DNA of 21,580 nucleotides from GCA-002727735 sp036159515 (GTDB lineage: Bacteria > Bacteroidota > Bacteroidia > Flavobacteriales_D > Parvicellaceae): positions 1 through 21,580 of the forward strand of contig JAYYEV010000049.1 of assembly GCA_036159515.1 (NCBI GenBank). The letters run 5' to 3'. Shown here in pieces: positions 7,098 through 13,839 of this stretch (position 1 is its first letter; the number at the start of each line of letters is the position of its first letter). The position numbers were made by a program, and so were the translations under genes. A model generated the notes under the pieces. The model saw nothing but the letters and a program-made list of their open reading frames with translations. It searched no databases and was not told the DNA's origin.

Positions 7098-8253
7098 TTT
7101 TCTTTGAATTAACCCAATAATACAAACCTAAAATAATTAATGGAATACTTAAATATTGACCCATGTTAACAACTGACTCTTCTGCTAATGTTTGATGCTC
7201 TTTATAAAATTCAATAATAAACCTAGCCGTGAAAATAAAGGTGAGAAAAACACCAAAGAGTCTTCCTCGAAATGCATACCAGTCTCTTTGCCAATAAGCC
7301 CAAAATAAAAACAAGAAGGTGAACCAATATGCAAGAGCTTCATATAGTTGGGTGGGTGTTCTTGGAATAATATGAATAGGTATTACCACTTGATTCTCTA
7401 GAACGTTTACATCATAGGATTTAGAGGAGGTGAAAAAGTGATTTTCATTTAACCCTTTTAAAAATGAACTTATTTTCTCCACTCTTTCCGTCTGTTGTAT
7501 CCCCAAAGAAATAGCATTATTCAATTCTTGTTCTAATGCATCTTTGTACTCTAAGGAATAATAATCAATAAAAGGAACCAATTGACTTTGGATATAGTTA
7601 TATTGACTTACAGAATCCAAAGCAATTCCAGGAATAGTAAGACTTAGGTTATTTATAGGGTATCTTATTCCTTCTATCAATGTATCTACACCTGTATCAA
7701 AGAAATTTACACTTTCTTGTTCTATTCTAAAAACAGAGGCCACTTGTTTGGAAGATGCATCTTCGAAAAAAAACCCAATCGGATGTTCCGTTCTAAGTCC
7801 AACAATTTCAGAATTCATAAGGTTCCCCATCCTTATAAAACCTCCAGCTAATGCAACTGCTATGACTAATTTATCTAGTGCCCATAATGTATGTTTTTTA
7901 GTCACTTTTTTTGAATACATCCACATAGAAAAAATCAAGGCTATTGCTGCACCATGACTAGCTAAACCGCCTTTCCATACCATAGGAATTTCCATTAAAT
8001 TTTCAGCATAATAATCCCATTCATAAAAAAAAACGTGACCCAATCTGGCACCTATAATGGTTCCTAATACAGCATATACCAATTTTTTATCCATCCACTC
8101 TATTGGAGCTGACTCGTTTATGTACATCTTCTTTACCATGTAGAAGCCTAACAAAAAGGAAATGGCAAAAAATATACTGTAATAACGTAATGATATTATA
8201 CCCTCATATAATGCGGGGTCAACATTCCAAGAAATGTATAATTTGATAATCAT
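7084..8253 (-). CDS. lgt: prolipoprotein diacylglyceryl transferase with an internal insertion
   Basis: This polytopic inner-membrane enzyme transfers diacylglycerol from phosphatidylglycerol to the lipobox cysteine of prelipoproteins. Numbering below is from a GTG at 8259; I prefer the ATG two codons later at 8253. Visible are the GGLASHGAA block (97-105), the Lgt signature GGFIRMGNLMNSEIVG (139-154), PRTPTQLYEAL (299-309, usually RHPxQLYEA, so His is replaced by Thr) and RFIIEFYKE near 346. At about 390 residues it is roughly 100 longer than E. coli Lgt. The excess is a hydrophilic, partly coiled-looking insert at about 167-290 between the signature and the QLYEA motif, where the periplasmic side is expected. 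It leads an operon with the ABC genes through overlapping ends. Confidence 0.93.
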   Translation of the reverse strand: MIIKLYISWNVDPALYEGIISLRYYSIFFAISFLLGFYMVKKMYINESAPIEWMDKKLVYAVLGTIIGARLGHVFFYEWDYYAENLMEIPMVWKGGLASHGAAIALIFSMWMYSKKVTKKHTLWALDKLVIAVALAGGFIRMGNLMNSEIVGLRTEHPIGFFFEDASSKQVASVFRIEQESVNFFDTGVDTLIEGIRYPINNLSLTIPGIALDSVSQYNYIQSQLVPFIDYYSLEYKDALEQELNNAISLGIQQTERVEKISSFLKGLNENHFFTSSKSYDVNVLENQVVIPIHIIPRTPTQLYEALAYWFTFLFLFWAYWQRDWYAFRGRLFGVFLTFIFTARFIIEFYKEHQTLAEESVVNMGQYLSIPLIILGLYYWVNSKKSVTN

Positions 8254-8258
8254 AGCCA

Positions 8259-8266
8259 CAAATTTA
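8259..8266 (-). promoter_or_regulatory. candidate -7 box (TAnnTTTG) directly before lgt
   Basis: The complement reads TAAATTTG, an exact match to the Bacteroidota -7 consensus, ending five bases before the preferred lgt ATG at 8253. It would place the transcript start at or near the start codon. No -33 match was seen. Confidence 0.3.
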
Positions 8267-8295
8267 ATACTTCATTTGTCTTTTAGGAGATAAGG

Positions 8296-8327
8296 TTTGT
8301 TGAATAAAATTGGTATCCTTAATTTTA
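8296..8327 (+). promoter_or_regulatory. candidate promoter of the persulfide dioxygenase-thioredoxin operon
   Basis: TTTG (8296-8299) and TAATTTTA (8320-8327; seven of eight counting the two free positions of TAnnTTTG) are separated by 20 bp, the spacing expected of a Bacteroidota -33/-7 promoter. The -7 box ends four bases before the ATG at 8332, so the transcript would be leaderless or nearly so. No clear sulfide-regulator operator was recognised in the 78 bp between lgt and this gene. Confidence 0.45.
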
Positions 8328-8331
8328 CACC

Positions 8332-9726
8332 ATGAATGTAGAACAAATTTACACAGGTTGTTTAGCAGAAGCAACCTACTTTATTCAATCAGAAACTGAA
8401 TGTGCCATAGTAGATCCACTTAGAGAAACAGATGTCTATTTAGAAAAGATTTCTTCCTCAAAAACAAGTTTGAAATATATATTTATTACCCACTTTCATG
8501 CTGATTTCGTTTCTGGACATGTAGATTTAGCAAAAGAAACTGGAGCAAGTATTGTGTTTGGTCCCAAGGCAGATGCGTCATTTGATTTTTATCAGGCGCA
8601 TGATGGAGAAATTTTCAATGTAGGTGGTATACAAATTAAGGCATTACATACACCTGGACACACACTGGAATCAACATGTTACTTATTACTGGATGAGCAA
8701 GAAAAAGAGTATTGTGTTTTTACTGGTGACACTTTATTTATTGGAGACGTGGGTAGACCAGATTTAGCTGTAAAAAGTGATTTGTCTCAATCCGATCTAG
8801 CAAAATTATTATATCAATCATTAAATGAAAAAATAAAACCGTTGGGTGATCACGTCATTATTTACCCTGCTCACGGTGCTGGATCTGCATGCGGAAAGAA
8901 TATGAGTAAAGAGAGGTTCGACACACTGGGTAATCAGAAAAAATTAAATTATGCACTAAATGACAAACTTACAGTGGATGATTTTGTAGGTGAAGTAACG
9001 TGTGGATTAAACCAACCTCCTAATTATTTTCCTGTAAATGTAGCTATGAATAAAGGCATTAATAAAACTTTTAATGACATCATTAAGAGTGGCATAAAAC
9101 CATTAAATGCAAATAAGTTTAAATCTCTTTCTGAAAAAGCGACCGTTATTGATTGTAGGAAACCACAAGAATTTGCCAACTCTCATATTCCAAACTCATT
9201 TTTTATTGGTATTGATGGAGGATTTGCCCCATGGGCAGCATCTGTCATGAAAAAACTAGATGAAGATGTACTGTTACTAGTTGAGGAGGGTAGAGAACAT
9301 GAAGCTGTTACCCGTTTAGCGAGAGTAGGAATTGATAACACGATCGGGTTTTTAGATGGTGGAATTATAGCTTGGAAAAATGCCGGATATAAAACTGAGG
9401 TGGTTCATTCTATTGATGCTGTGCAATTTGAATCAGAAATAAATACAGAGTCAAACATCATTGATGTAAGAAATAATGGAGAATACGCAAATGGACATTT
9501 GACTAACAGTGTATTTAGACCTTTAGATCAAATTCATCAAAACATCAGTGAATATCAATCTGAAACCGATTATTATATCCATTGCCAAGGTGGTTACAGA
9601 TCCATGATTGCTTGTTCCATTTTAAAAGCAAATGGCATTCATCAAATAACTGATATTAAAGGTGGTTTTGGAGCCATAGCAAAAAACACTTCTCTGAAAA
9701 TTACGAATGAAGAATTCGCAATATAA
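8332..9726 (+). CDS. CstB-like persulfide dioxygenase-rhodanese fusion protein
   Basis: A 464-residue three-domain sulfur enzyme. Residues 1-240 are a metallo-beta-lactamase fold of the ETHE1 type, with metal ligands THFHADFVSGH (His54, His56, Asp58), His106/His110 in HTPGHT, Asp133 in TGDTLFIGD and His181 in YPAHGAG; the GRPDL motif also fits persulfide dioxygenases. Residues about 262-355 form a rhodanese-like domain whose active-site loop reads LLLVEEGRE, without the catalytic Cys. Residues about 362-450 form a second rhodanese with a complete loop CQGGYRS and Cys418. The order dioxygenase, inactive rhodanese, active rhodanese is that of staphylococcal CstB, which oxidises persulfides and forms thiosulfate. 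It is cytoplasmic (no signal peptide), and a thioredoxin follows 9 bp downstream. Confidence 0.88.
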   Translation: MNVEQIYTGCLAEATYFIQSETECAIVDPLRETDVYLEKISSSKTSLKYIFITHFHADFVSGHVDLAKETGASIVFGPKADASFDFYQAHDGEIFNVGGIQIKALHTPGHTLESTCYLLLDEQEKEYCVFTGDTLFIGDVGRPDLAVKSDLSQSDLAKLLYQSLNEKIKPLGDHVIIYPAHGAGSACGKNMSKERFDTLGNQKKLNYALNDKLTVDDFVGEVTCGLNQPPNYFPVNVAMNKGINKTFNDIIKSGIKPLNANKFKSLSEKATVIDCRKPQEFANSHIPNSFFIGIDGGFAPWAASVMKKLDEDVLLLVEEGREHEAVTRLARVGIDNTIGFLDGGIIAWKNAGYKTEVVHSIDAVQFESEINTESNIIDVRNNGEYANGHLTNSVFRPLDQIHQNISEYQSETDYYIHCQGGYRSMIACSILKANGIHQITDIKGGFGAIAKNTSLKITNEEFAI

Positions 9727-9735
9727 CTTTAAACT

Positions 9736-10032
9736 ATGTCATCATTTCAAGATTTAATTAAAGGAGAAAAACCAATTTTAGTTGATTTTTATGCTGACTG
9801 GTGTGCACCATGCAAAGCGATGAACCCCATACTTAAATCAGTAAAAAGTAAAATGGGAGATCAAATTAAAATTTTAAAAATTAATGTAGACAAAAATCAA
9901 GCTGTTGCAGATAAATTTAACGTAAGAGGTATTCCTACTTTAATTCTGTTTCAGAGCAATGAAATAAAATGGAAAAAATCTGGCTTATTAGATGAAAATA
10001 TGTTGCTCGAAGAACTTAAAAAAGTTACTTAA
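9736..10032 (+). CDS. thioredoxin
   Basis: A 98-residue single-domain thioredoxin. VDFYADWCAPCK (16-27) carries the redox pair Cys23/Cys26 with Ala-Pro between instead of the classical Gly-Pro; the cis-proline is Pro67 in RGIPTLILF. There is no signal peptide, so it acts in the cytoplasm. It starts 9 bp after the CstB-like gene and is probably co-transcribed. Reduction of persulfidated or thiosulfonated intermediates, or re-reduction of the rhodanese cysteine, is a reasonable inference from this pairing. It could also be a general thioredoxin placed there by chance. Confidence 0.92.
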   Translation: MSSFQDLIKGEKPILVDFYADWCAPCKAMNPILKSVKSKMGDQIKILKINVDKNQAVADKFNVRGIPTLILFQSNEIKWKKSGLLDENMLLEELKKVT

Positions 10033-10263
10033 ATGGATTCTGCTGGTACACTTTTCAACTGATCTTTTCAGATTCTGGCAATTGCTTTTTTTACTACTAT
10101 ACTTCTCTGTTGATATGCCAAAATCATAAATGATAACACAAGCGAAAAAATCAATAGTCATGGAATAATGGCCAAAAAAGATTTTTCTGCATGAATAAGG
10201 CAAAACCAAATTACGGATTACCATATAAATATTTGAAAATAGAATAGGATTTATAAATCCCCA
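10033..10263. other. intergenic stretch between convergent genes, no supported gene
   Basis: These 231 bp separate the thioredoxin gene from the convergent glycosyltransferase gene. A 78-codon minus-strand frame runs through it but overlaps the thioredoxin 3' end and does not look like a protein family. The plus-strand frame continuing from the thioredoxin stop reads a short membrane-helix-like peptide interrupted by TGA codons, possibly a decayed small gene. There is no strong intrinsic terminator; the only clear structure is the palindrome at 10247-10260. Confidence 0.5.
10247..10260. repeat. perfect 14-bp palindrome next to the glycosyltransferase stop
   Basis: GGATTTATAAATCC is a perfect inverted repeat ending 3 bp from the stop of the minus-strand glycosyltransferase. 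It could fold as a five-pair stem with a TATA loop and act as a weak bidirectional 3'-end signal, but it lacks a good T-tract on either side. Confidence 0.4.
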
Positions 10264-11370
10264 TTAAACTGATTTTGTGGCTATAACCGGTCTATCCTTC
10301 CAATTCGGTCTGAACTGAAATAGATTCAAAACTGTAATTGTAAATAGATACAACGGATAGATTAAAAACATTGGAATACTAAAAATGGTAATTTCTCTTT
10401 TATCATAAAGGAAAAAAGAAAAGTAAAGAATCACCAAGTCCATAAAAAATTTAATACTCAACCAAAGTATAGAAGTAGCGCTAAATAGAGGATGATAAAG
10501 GATAAAGTAGTAGACATAAAAATTACACATAAGTATGAATATTCCAATCAAATTAATCAGAGGTAATTTTATGAACCTCATTTTACTTGACCATCTTACA
10601 CCCCTTGAAATAAATTTCATTATATTTTTGGGTCCATCAGTAAGTACATAAATACCTTTACTAATAAGAGGTTTAACTACACATTCTTTACACTTCAAAA
10701 AAGCTTTTAAAATAAACATATCATCTCCAGAACTAATCTTGAAGTTGTTTTTTAAAGGATCTAGTCTTATATATTCTTCCCTTTTAAATGCAGATGCTGC
10801 ACCATTTAAATTAATAGGAATTCCAAGGCTAGCAAATCCAACAGACAGGACCGATAGAGCATGTGATGCGATTCTTGAAAAAATAACCCCATTTTTCTCA
10901 ATTACAGGGACAATTATAAGGCTATGATTAGCAGTCAATGATTGAGATATTTTAAATAATAAATTGGGATCAAATTCAACATCAGCATCTAAGGTTAGCA
11001 CATAAGTTGACAATGCCTTTTCAATTCCTAAGTGAATTGCTCTCTTTTTCCCAAAATGGTGATTTAGACTTTCTATTCTAACCTTGAATTTATTATGATT
11101 GTTCCAGTTATTTATTTTATCGACCGTACGGTCCGTTGAATGATCGTTAACAAAAATTACTTCATCTAGATTCACTTTTTCCAAATCACTTTTTTCAAGT
11201 GAAAACAATAAATGATCTATTCTTTCCTCCTCATTTCGAAAAGCTATTACAATTGAAAAGTCTAAACCTATTTTTGCATTTTGAGACTTGGTTCCTTTAA
11301 TAAAACCAACACATGCCAATCCTATTAACGATACGTAAACAAAAAGAATAATATATCCAATAAATATCAA
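10264..11370 (-). CDS. membrane glycosyltransferase family 2
   Basis: A 368-residue GT-A enzyme with an N-terminal transmembrane segment (about 2-24) and three or four C-terminal segments (about 258-350). The catalytic domain begins at FSIVIAFRNEEERI (38-51), has VNDHSTD (74-80), the metal/nucleotide-binding LDAD (127-130), SGDDMFILK (204-212) in place of the usual ED acid pair region, and RGVRW (246-250), a variant of the Q/RxxRW motif of processive or lipid-linked GT2 enzymes. No ATG is available at the expected N-terminus; the start is probably TTG at 11370, overlapping the stop of the upstream gene as TTGA. It likely transfers a sugar to a lipid or growing glycan on the inner membrane. 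The acceptor is unknown. Confidence 0.87.
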   Translation of the reverse strand: MIFIGYIILFVYVSLIGLACVGFIKGTKSQNAKIGLDFSIVIAFRNEEERIDHLLFSLEKSDLEKVNLDEVIFVNDHSTDRTVDKINNWNNHNKFKVRIESLNHHFGKKRAIHLGIEKALSTYVLTLDADVEFDPNLLFKISQSLTANHSLIIVPVIEKNGVIFSRIASHALSVLSVGFASLGIPINLNGAASAFKREEYIRLDPLKNNFKISSGDDMFILKAFLKCKECVVKPLISKGIYVLTDGPKNIMKFISRGVRWSSKMRFIKLPLINLIGIFILMCNFYVYYFILYHPLFSATSILWLSIKFFMDLVILYFSFFLYDKREITIFSIPMFLIYPLYLFTITVLNLFQFRPNWKDRPVIATKSV

Positions 11371-12305
11371 TTTTTAACTCTTACTATATTTAATACTGCC
11401 CCAATAAGAGCCGAAAACCCTACATTAATTATCCAAATTGAAAAAGAAATAATAGAAAATTTAATTCCTATTGTTCCAGAACCTAAAAGAAATATTAAAA
11501 AAGCTTCTTTAGTACCTAGGTTTCCTGGTATTAAGGATGGAATTACAGTTACTACCCCAAACATTACGCCGACAATACAACATATAGAAACAAAATCAAA
11601 TGACATACCAAAAGCTTTACTCATTATATAAAACTGGGACACAAAAATCATATATCTTAAAATGGAAAGACAGATGACTTGAACTTTTTTTCTATTTGTT
11701 ATTTCTACAAGTCTATTTATGCTTTGTAACCATGAACTTAAATAAGTAATCTTACTAAATATGGTAACCCATTTTAAATGAATAAATGAGATTATAAATA
11801 AAAGTGAAAGCATAAAATAAACTAAGATGATAACATTTTCATATGGGAGATGATAGTAAATGTTATCCTTTTGGTCCAATAACAATAAAGAAATAAAAGC
11901 AATGAAAATGGTAATGCATAATTGGACGTAATTCCCCAATATAGTAGAAACGATAGCATCCTTTTTAATTGTTCTTAAGACCCAAGATCTTCCTATAAAA
12001 TTACCTATTCTCTCTGGAGTTAAAAGGGCCGTAAAGTTTCCGATATAAATAGCTTTAATGATCAATTTAAATTTAGGCTTTTCTGGTGATTGTAAAAGCA
12101 CTTTAAGTTTTAAGGCCTCTACTACCCAGTTTATAAATTGCAAGAGGATTATAGTCACAAAACCCATTTGTATTTGAGCTGATAAAAATAATTGTAGTAA
12201 CTCGTTTTTATTGGCATAATTAACAATGTTATAATAAAGGAAGTAAATTGCTAATGCAAAAACTGCTAGTGAAATAAAAAAAGTATTTTTATAAAATAAC
12301 TTCAA
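11367..12305 (-). CDS. lysylphosphatidylglycerol synthase transmembrane / UPF0104-type membrane protein
   Basis: A polytopic protein of about 312 residues with roughly seven or eight hydrophobic helices and no soluble domain. The segment IYIGNFTALLTPERIGNFIGRSWVL and the later VIPSLIPGNLGTKEAF-type block (quoted as NFTALLTPERIG and IPGNLGTKEA) match the LPG_synthase_TM/UPF0104 family, whose members occur beside glycosyltransferases and are proposed flippases or lipid-handling proteins. The frame extends to 12446, but that would overlap ruvC by more than 120 bp. A TTG at 12305 preceded by AGGAG with 5-nt spacing, directly before the first helix, is the better start. It overlaps the GT2 gene by 4 bp, so the pair is coupled. 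Function is inference. Confidence 0.8.
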   Translation of the reverse strand: MKLFYKNTFFISLAVFALAIYFLYYNIVNYANKNELLQLFLSAQIQMGFVTIILLQFINWVVEALKLKVLLQSPEKPKFKLIIKAIYIGNFTALLTPERIGNFIGRSWVLRTIKKDAIVSTILGNYVQLCITIFIAFISLLLLDQKDNIYYHLPYENVIILVYFMLSLLFIISFIHLKWVTIFSKITYLSSWLQSINRLVEITNRKKVQVICLSILRYMIFVSQFYIMSKAFGMSFDFVSICCIVGVMFGVVTVIPSLIPGNLGTKEAFLIFLLGSGTIGIKFSIISFSIWIINVGFSALIGAVLNIVRVKN

Positions 12306-12310
12306 AAAAG

Positions 12311-12315
12311 CTCCT
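12311..12315 (-). promoter_or_regulatory. Shine-Dalgarno-like site supporting a TTG start
   Basis: The complement reads AGGAG and lies five bases before the TTG at 12305. This is unusually good for a Bacteroidota gene and decides the start of the UPF0104-type gene over the upstream alternatives inside ruvC. Confidence 0.5.
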
Positions 12316-12321
12316 AATCTA

Positions 12322-12873
12322 TTGGAAGATTTTGATAAAATAATTCTTGGTATTGACCCGGGCACTAACATACTTGGATATGGACTAATTGGAATACAAA
12401 ATAAACAATTAAACTTAATTAGTACTGGTGTTTTAAGAATGTCCAAACTTGAAAATCATCAACTTAAATTAAAAAAAATCTTTGAAAGCATTACGCTTAT
12501 TGTAGAGGAATATTTGCCAGATGAGGTAGCTATAGAGGCACCATTTTTTGGTAAAAATGTGCAGTCCATGCTCAAGCTTGGGAGAGCTCAAGGAGTGGCT
12601 ATGGCGGCAGCATTGATGAAAGATCTACCAATTGTGGAATATTCACCTCGGAAGGTAAAGCAGGCCATTACAGGAAATGGAAGTTCGAGTAAGGAACAAG
12701 TAGCTGCCATGATTCAATCCATCTTAAAACTAAAAACATTACCCAAAGAACTTGATGCGACAGATGGAATTGCCGTTGCAATTTGTCATCACTTTCAATA
12801 CCAGTTTAAAGAAAAAGCCTCCTACACAAGCTGGAAAGATTTTGCAACTAAGAACAAAAAAAGGATTAATTAA
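12322..12873 (+). CDS. ruvC: Holliday junction resolvase RuvC
   Basis: A 183-residue endonuclease that cleaves Holliday junctions with RuvAB. The four catalytic acids are present: Asp12 in GIDPGTNILGYG, Glu72 in IEAPFFGKNVQS, and Asp145 and Asp148 in DATDGIAVAICHH. The KLGRAQG and EYSPRKVKQA blocks also fit. No ATG precedes the first strand; the likely start is TTG at 12322, since an in-frame stop lies at 12292-12294. The divergent gene's start is only 16 bp away, so the ruvC promoter must lie inside that gene. It ends inside TTAATTAA, sharing this palindrome with the stop of the convergent HIT gene. Confidence 0.93.
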   Translation: MEDFDKIILGIDPGTNILGYGLIGIQNKQLNLISTGVLRMSKLENHQLKLKKIFESITLIVEEYLPDEVAIEAPFFGKNVQSMLKLGRAQGVAMAAALMKDLPIVEYSPRKVKQAITGNGSSSKEQVAAMIQSILKLKTLPKELDATDGIAVAICHHFQYQFKEKASYTSWKDFATKNKKRIN

Positions 12874-13258
12874 TGCGGATTGAATCTGCAATTTTAGCCA
12901 TTTCTTGAGACGAAAGCTTAAGTTTTGGTTGACCGAAGTCAATATCTCCAACTGAATCCAAAGGTACTAAATGTATATGAGCGTGTGGCACCTCTAATCC
13001 TATAACTGCAACTCCTATCCTTTCACAAGGAATAGCTTTTTTCATTTTTTGAGCAACCTTCTTTGTAAATAGCATGAGGTCTGAAAGTAGACTATCATCC
13101 AGGTCAAAAAGGTAATCTATTTGTGCTTTAGGTACTACTAACGTATGCCCTTTTTTAATAGGAAATACATCTAAAAAAGCGATAAAACGATCGTCTTCTA
13201 AAATTTTATAGCTTGGTATTTCTCCCTTAATTATTTTTGTAAAAATACTTTCAGCCAT
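12866..13258 (-). CDS. HIT-family nucleotide hydrolase
   Basis: A 130-residue histidine-triad protein of the HINT-like branch. The triad PHAHIHLVPL holds His92, His94 and His96 (the middle one being the family's nucleophile), and the N-terminal block SIFTKIIKGEIPSYKILEDD is standard. Family members hydrolyse nucleoside phosphoramidates or adenylated compounds. The ATG overlaps the greA stop by one base (TAATG), so it is probably translated from the same mRNA. The gene ends in the TTAATTAA shared with ruvC, overlapping it by 8 bp. Confidence 0.93.
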   Translation of the reverse strand: MAESIFTKIIKGEIPSYKILEDDRFIAFLDVFPIKKGHTLVVPKAQIDYLFDLDDSLLSDLMLFTKKVAQKMKKAIPCERIGVAVIGLEVPHAHIHLVPLDSVGDIDFGQPKLKLSSQEMAKIADSIRIN

Positions 13259-13731
13259 TATCTTTCTATAGAAACCACTTCAAATTTCATAATGCCTGAA
13301 GGTGTTTGTATATCTGCAATTTCTCCTACTGATTTCCCAAGTAGACCTTTACCTATAGGTGAATCAACAGAAATTTTTCTAGCTTTTAAATCCGCTTCAT
13401 TTTCGGCAACAATGGTATACGAAACTTCCATTTTATTTTGTATGTTTCTTATTTTAACTGTTGATAGAATAAATACTTTACTGCTGTCAATATCACTATC
13501 ATCAATTAACCTTGCATTAGCTAACTTATTTTTTAGCTTGGCTATTCTAGCCTCTAATAACCCTTGTGCCTCTTTAGCAGCGTCATATTCTGCATTTTCA
13601 GAAAGATCTCCTTTGTCTCTTGCTTCAGCAATCTGTTGAGAAATTTTAGGTCTTTCCACAGACTCTAGCTCTTTGATTTCACCTTTTAATCTATCTAACC
13701 CTTCTTGGGTATAATAACTTATTTCTGACAT
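13258..13731 (-). CDS. greA: transcription elongation factor GreA
   Basis: A 157-residue GreA that binds the RNA polymerase secondary channel and stimulates cleavage of backtracked RNA. The N-terminal coiled coil (about 1-75) carries the tip ARDKGDLSENAEYDAAKE with Asp42 and Glu45, equivalent to E. coli Asp41 and Glu44. The C-terminal FKBP-like domain includes SPIGKGLLGKSVGE. The frame extends upstream to a TTG at 13773, but that region is a terminator hairpin and the family N-terminus (MSEISYYTQEGL) begins at the ATG at 13731. The HIT gene follows with a one-base overlap. The leader contains an intrinsic terminator 10 bp before the ATG, so expression may be attenuated. Confidence 0.96.
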   Translation of the reverse strand: MSEISYYTQEGLDRLKGEIKELESVERPKISQQIAEARDKGDLSENAEYDAAKEAQGLLEARIAKLKNKLANARLIDDSDIDSSKVFILSTVKIRNIQNKMEVSYTIVAENEADLKARKISVDSPIGKGLLGKSVGEIADIQTPSGIMKFEVVSIER

Positions 13732-13741
13732 AGCATCGTTT

Positions 13742-13771
13742 AAAAAAAAAGAATCCGCTACAAACGGATTC
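13742..13771 (-). terminator. strong intrinsic terminator immediately upstream of greA
   Basis: Read on the minus strand, GAATCCG and CGGATTC form a perfect 7-bp stem (four G-C pairs) with a 7-nt loop, followed directly by nine T residues. This is the clearest intrinsic terminator in the window. The T-run ends 10 bp before the greA ATG, so no normal promoter can fit between hairpin and gene. It is therefore either an attenuator in the greA leader or the 3' terminator of the upstream operon with greA transcribed by read-through. Confidence 0.8.
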
Positions 13772-13790
13772 AAAAGATTAAATGTATATG

Positions 13791-13798
13791 CAAATATA
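13791..13798 (-). promoter_or_regulatory. candidate -7 box of a greA promoter upstream of the leader hairpin
   Basis: The complement reads TATATTTG, an exact TAnnTTTG match. Transcription would start near 13785, giving a leader of about 54 nt that contains the whole terminator hairpin; termination would release an RNA of about 44 nt. No convincing -33 element was found. Confidence 0.4.
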
Positions 13799-13800
13799 TA

Positions 13801-13829
13801 AAAATTGATTGACCCTTCCAGAAGTCAAT
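13801..13829 (-). terminator. weaker hairpin after the PorV-like gene
   Basis: On the minus strand, ATTGAC (complement of 13824-13829) pairs with GTCAAT (complement of 13808-13813) around a 10-nt loop, followed by CAATTTTTATATA. It starts 11 bp after the stop of the PorV-like gene and is a plausible but modest terminator for the receptor/T9SS-cargo/PorV operon. Confidence 0.4.
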
Positions 13830-13839
13830 TCATCTATAT

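Noticed and set aside
9988..10224. 78-codon minus-strand frame between the thioredoxin and GT2 genes
   Set aside because: It overlaps the thioredoxin gene antisense, has no recognisable family features, signal or membrane pattern, and no supporting context.
12306..12446. N-terminal extension of the UPF0104-type protein
   Set aside because: It is antisense to the conserved catalytic start of ruvC and not membrane-like; a TTG with AGGAG upstream at 12305 explains the gene better.
13732..13773. Extended GreA start at TTG 13773
   Set aside because: The extra codons are the terminator hairpin and its T-run, and the GreA family N-terminus begins at 13731.
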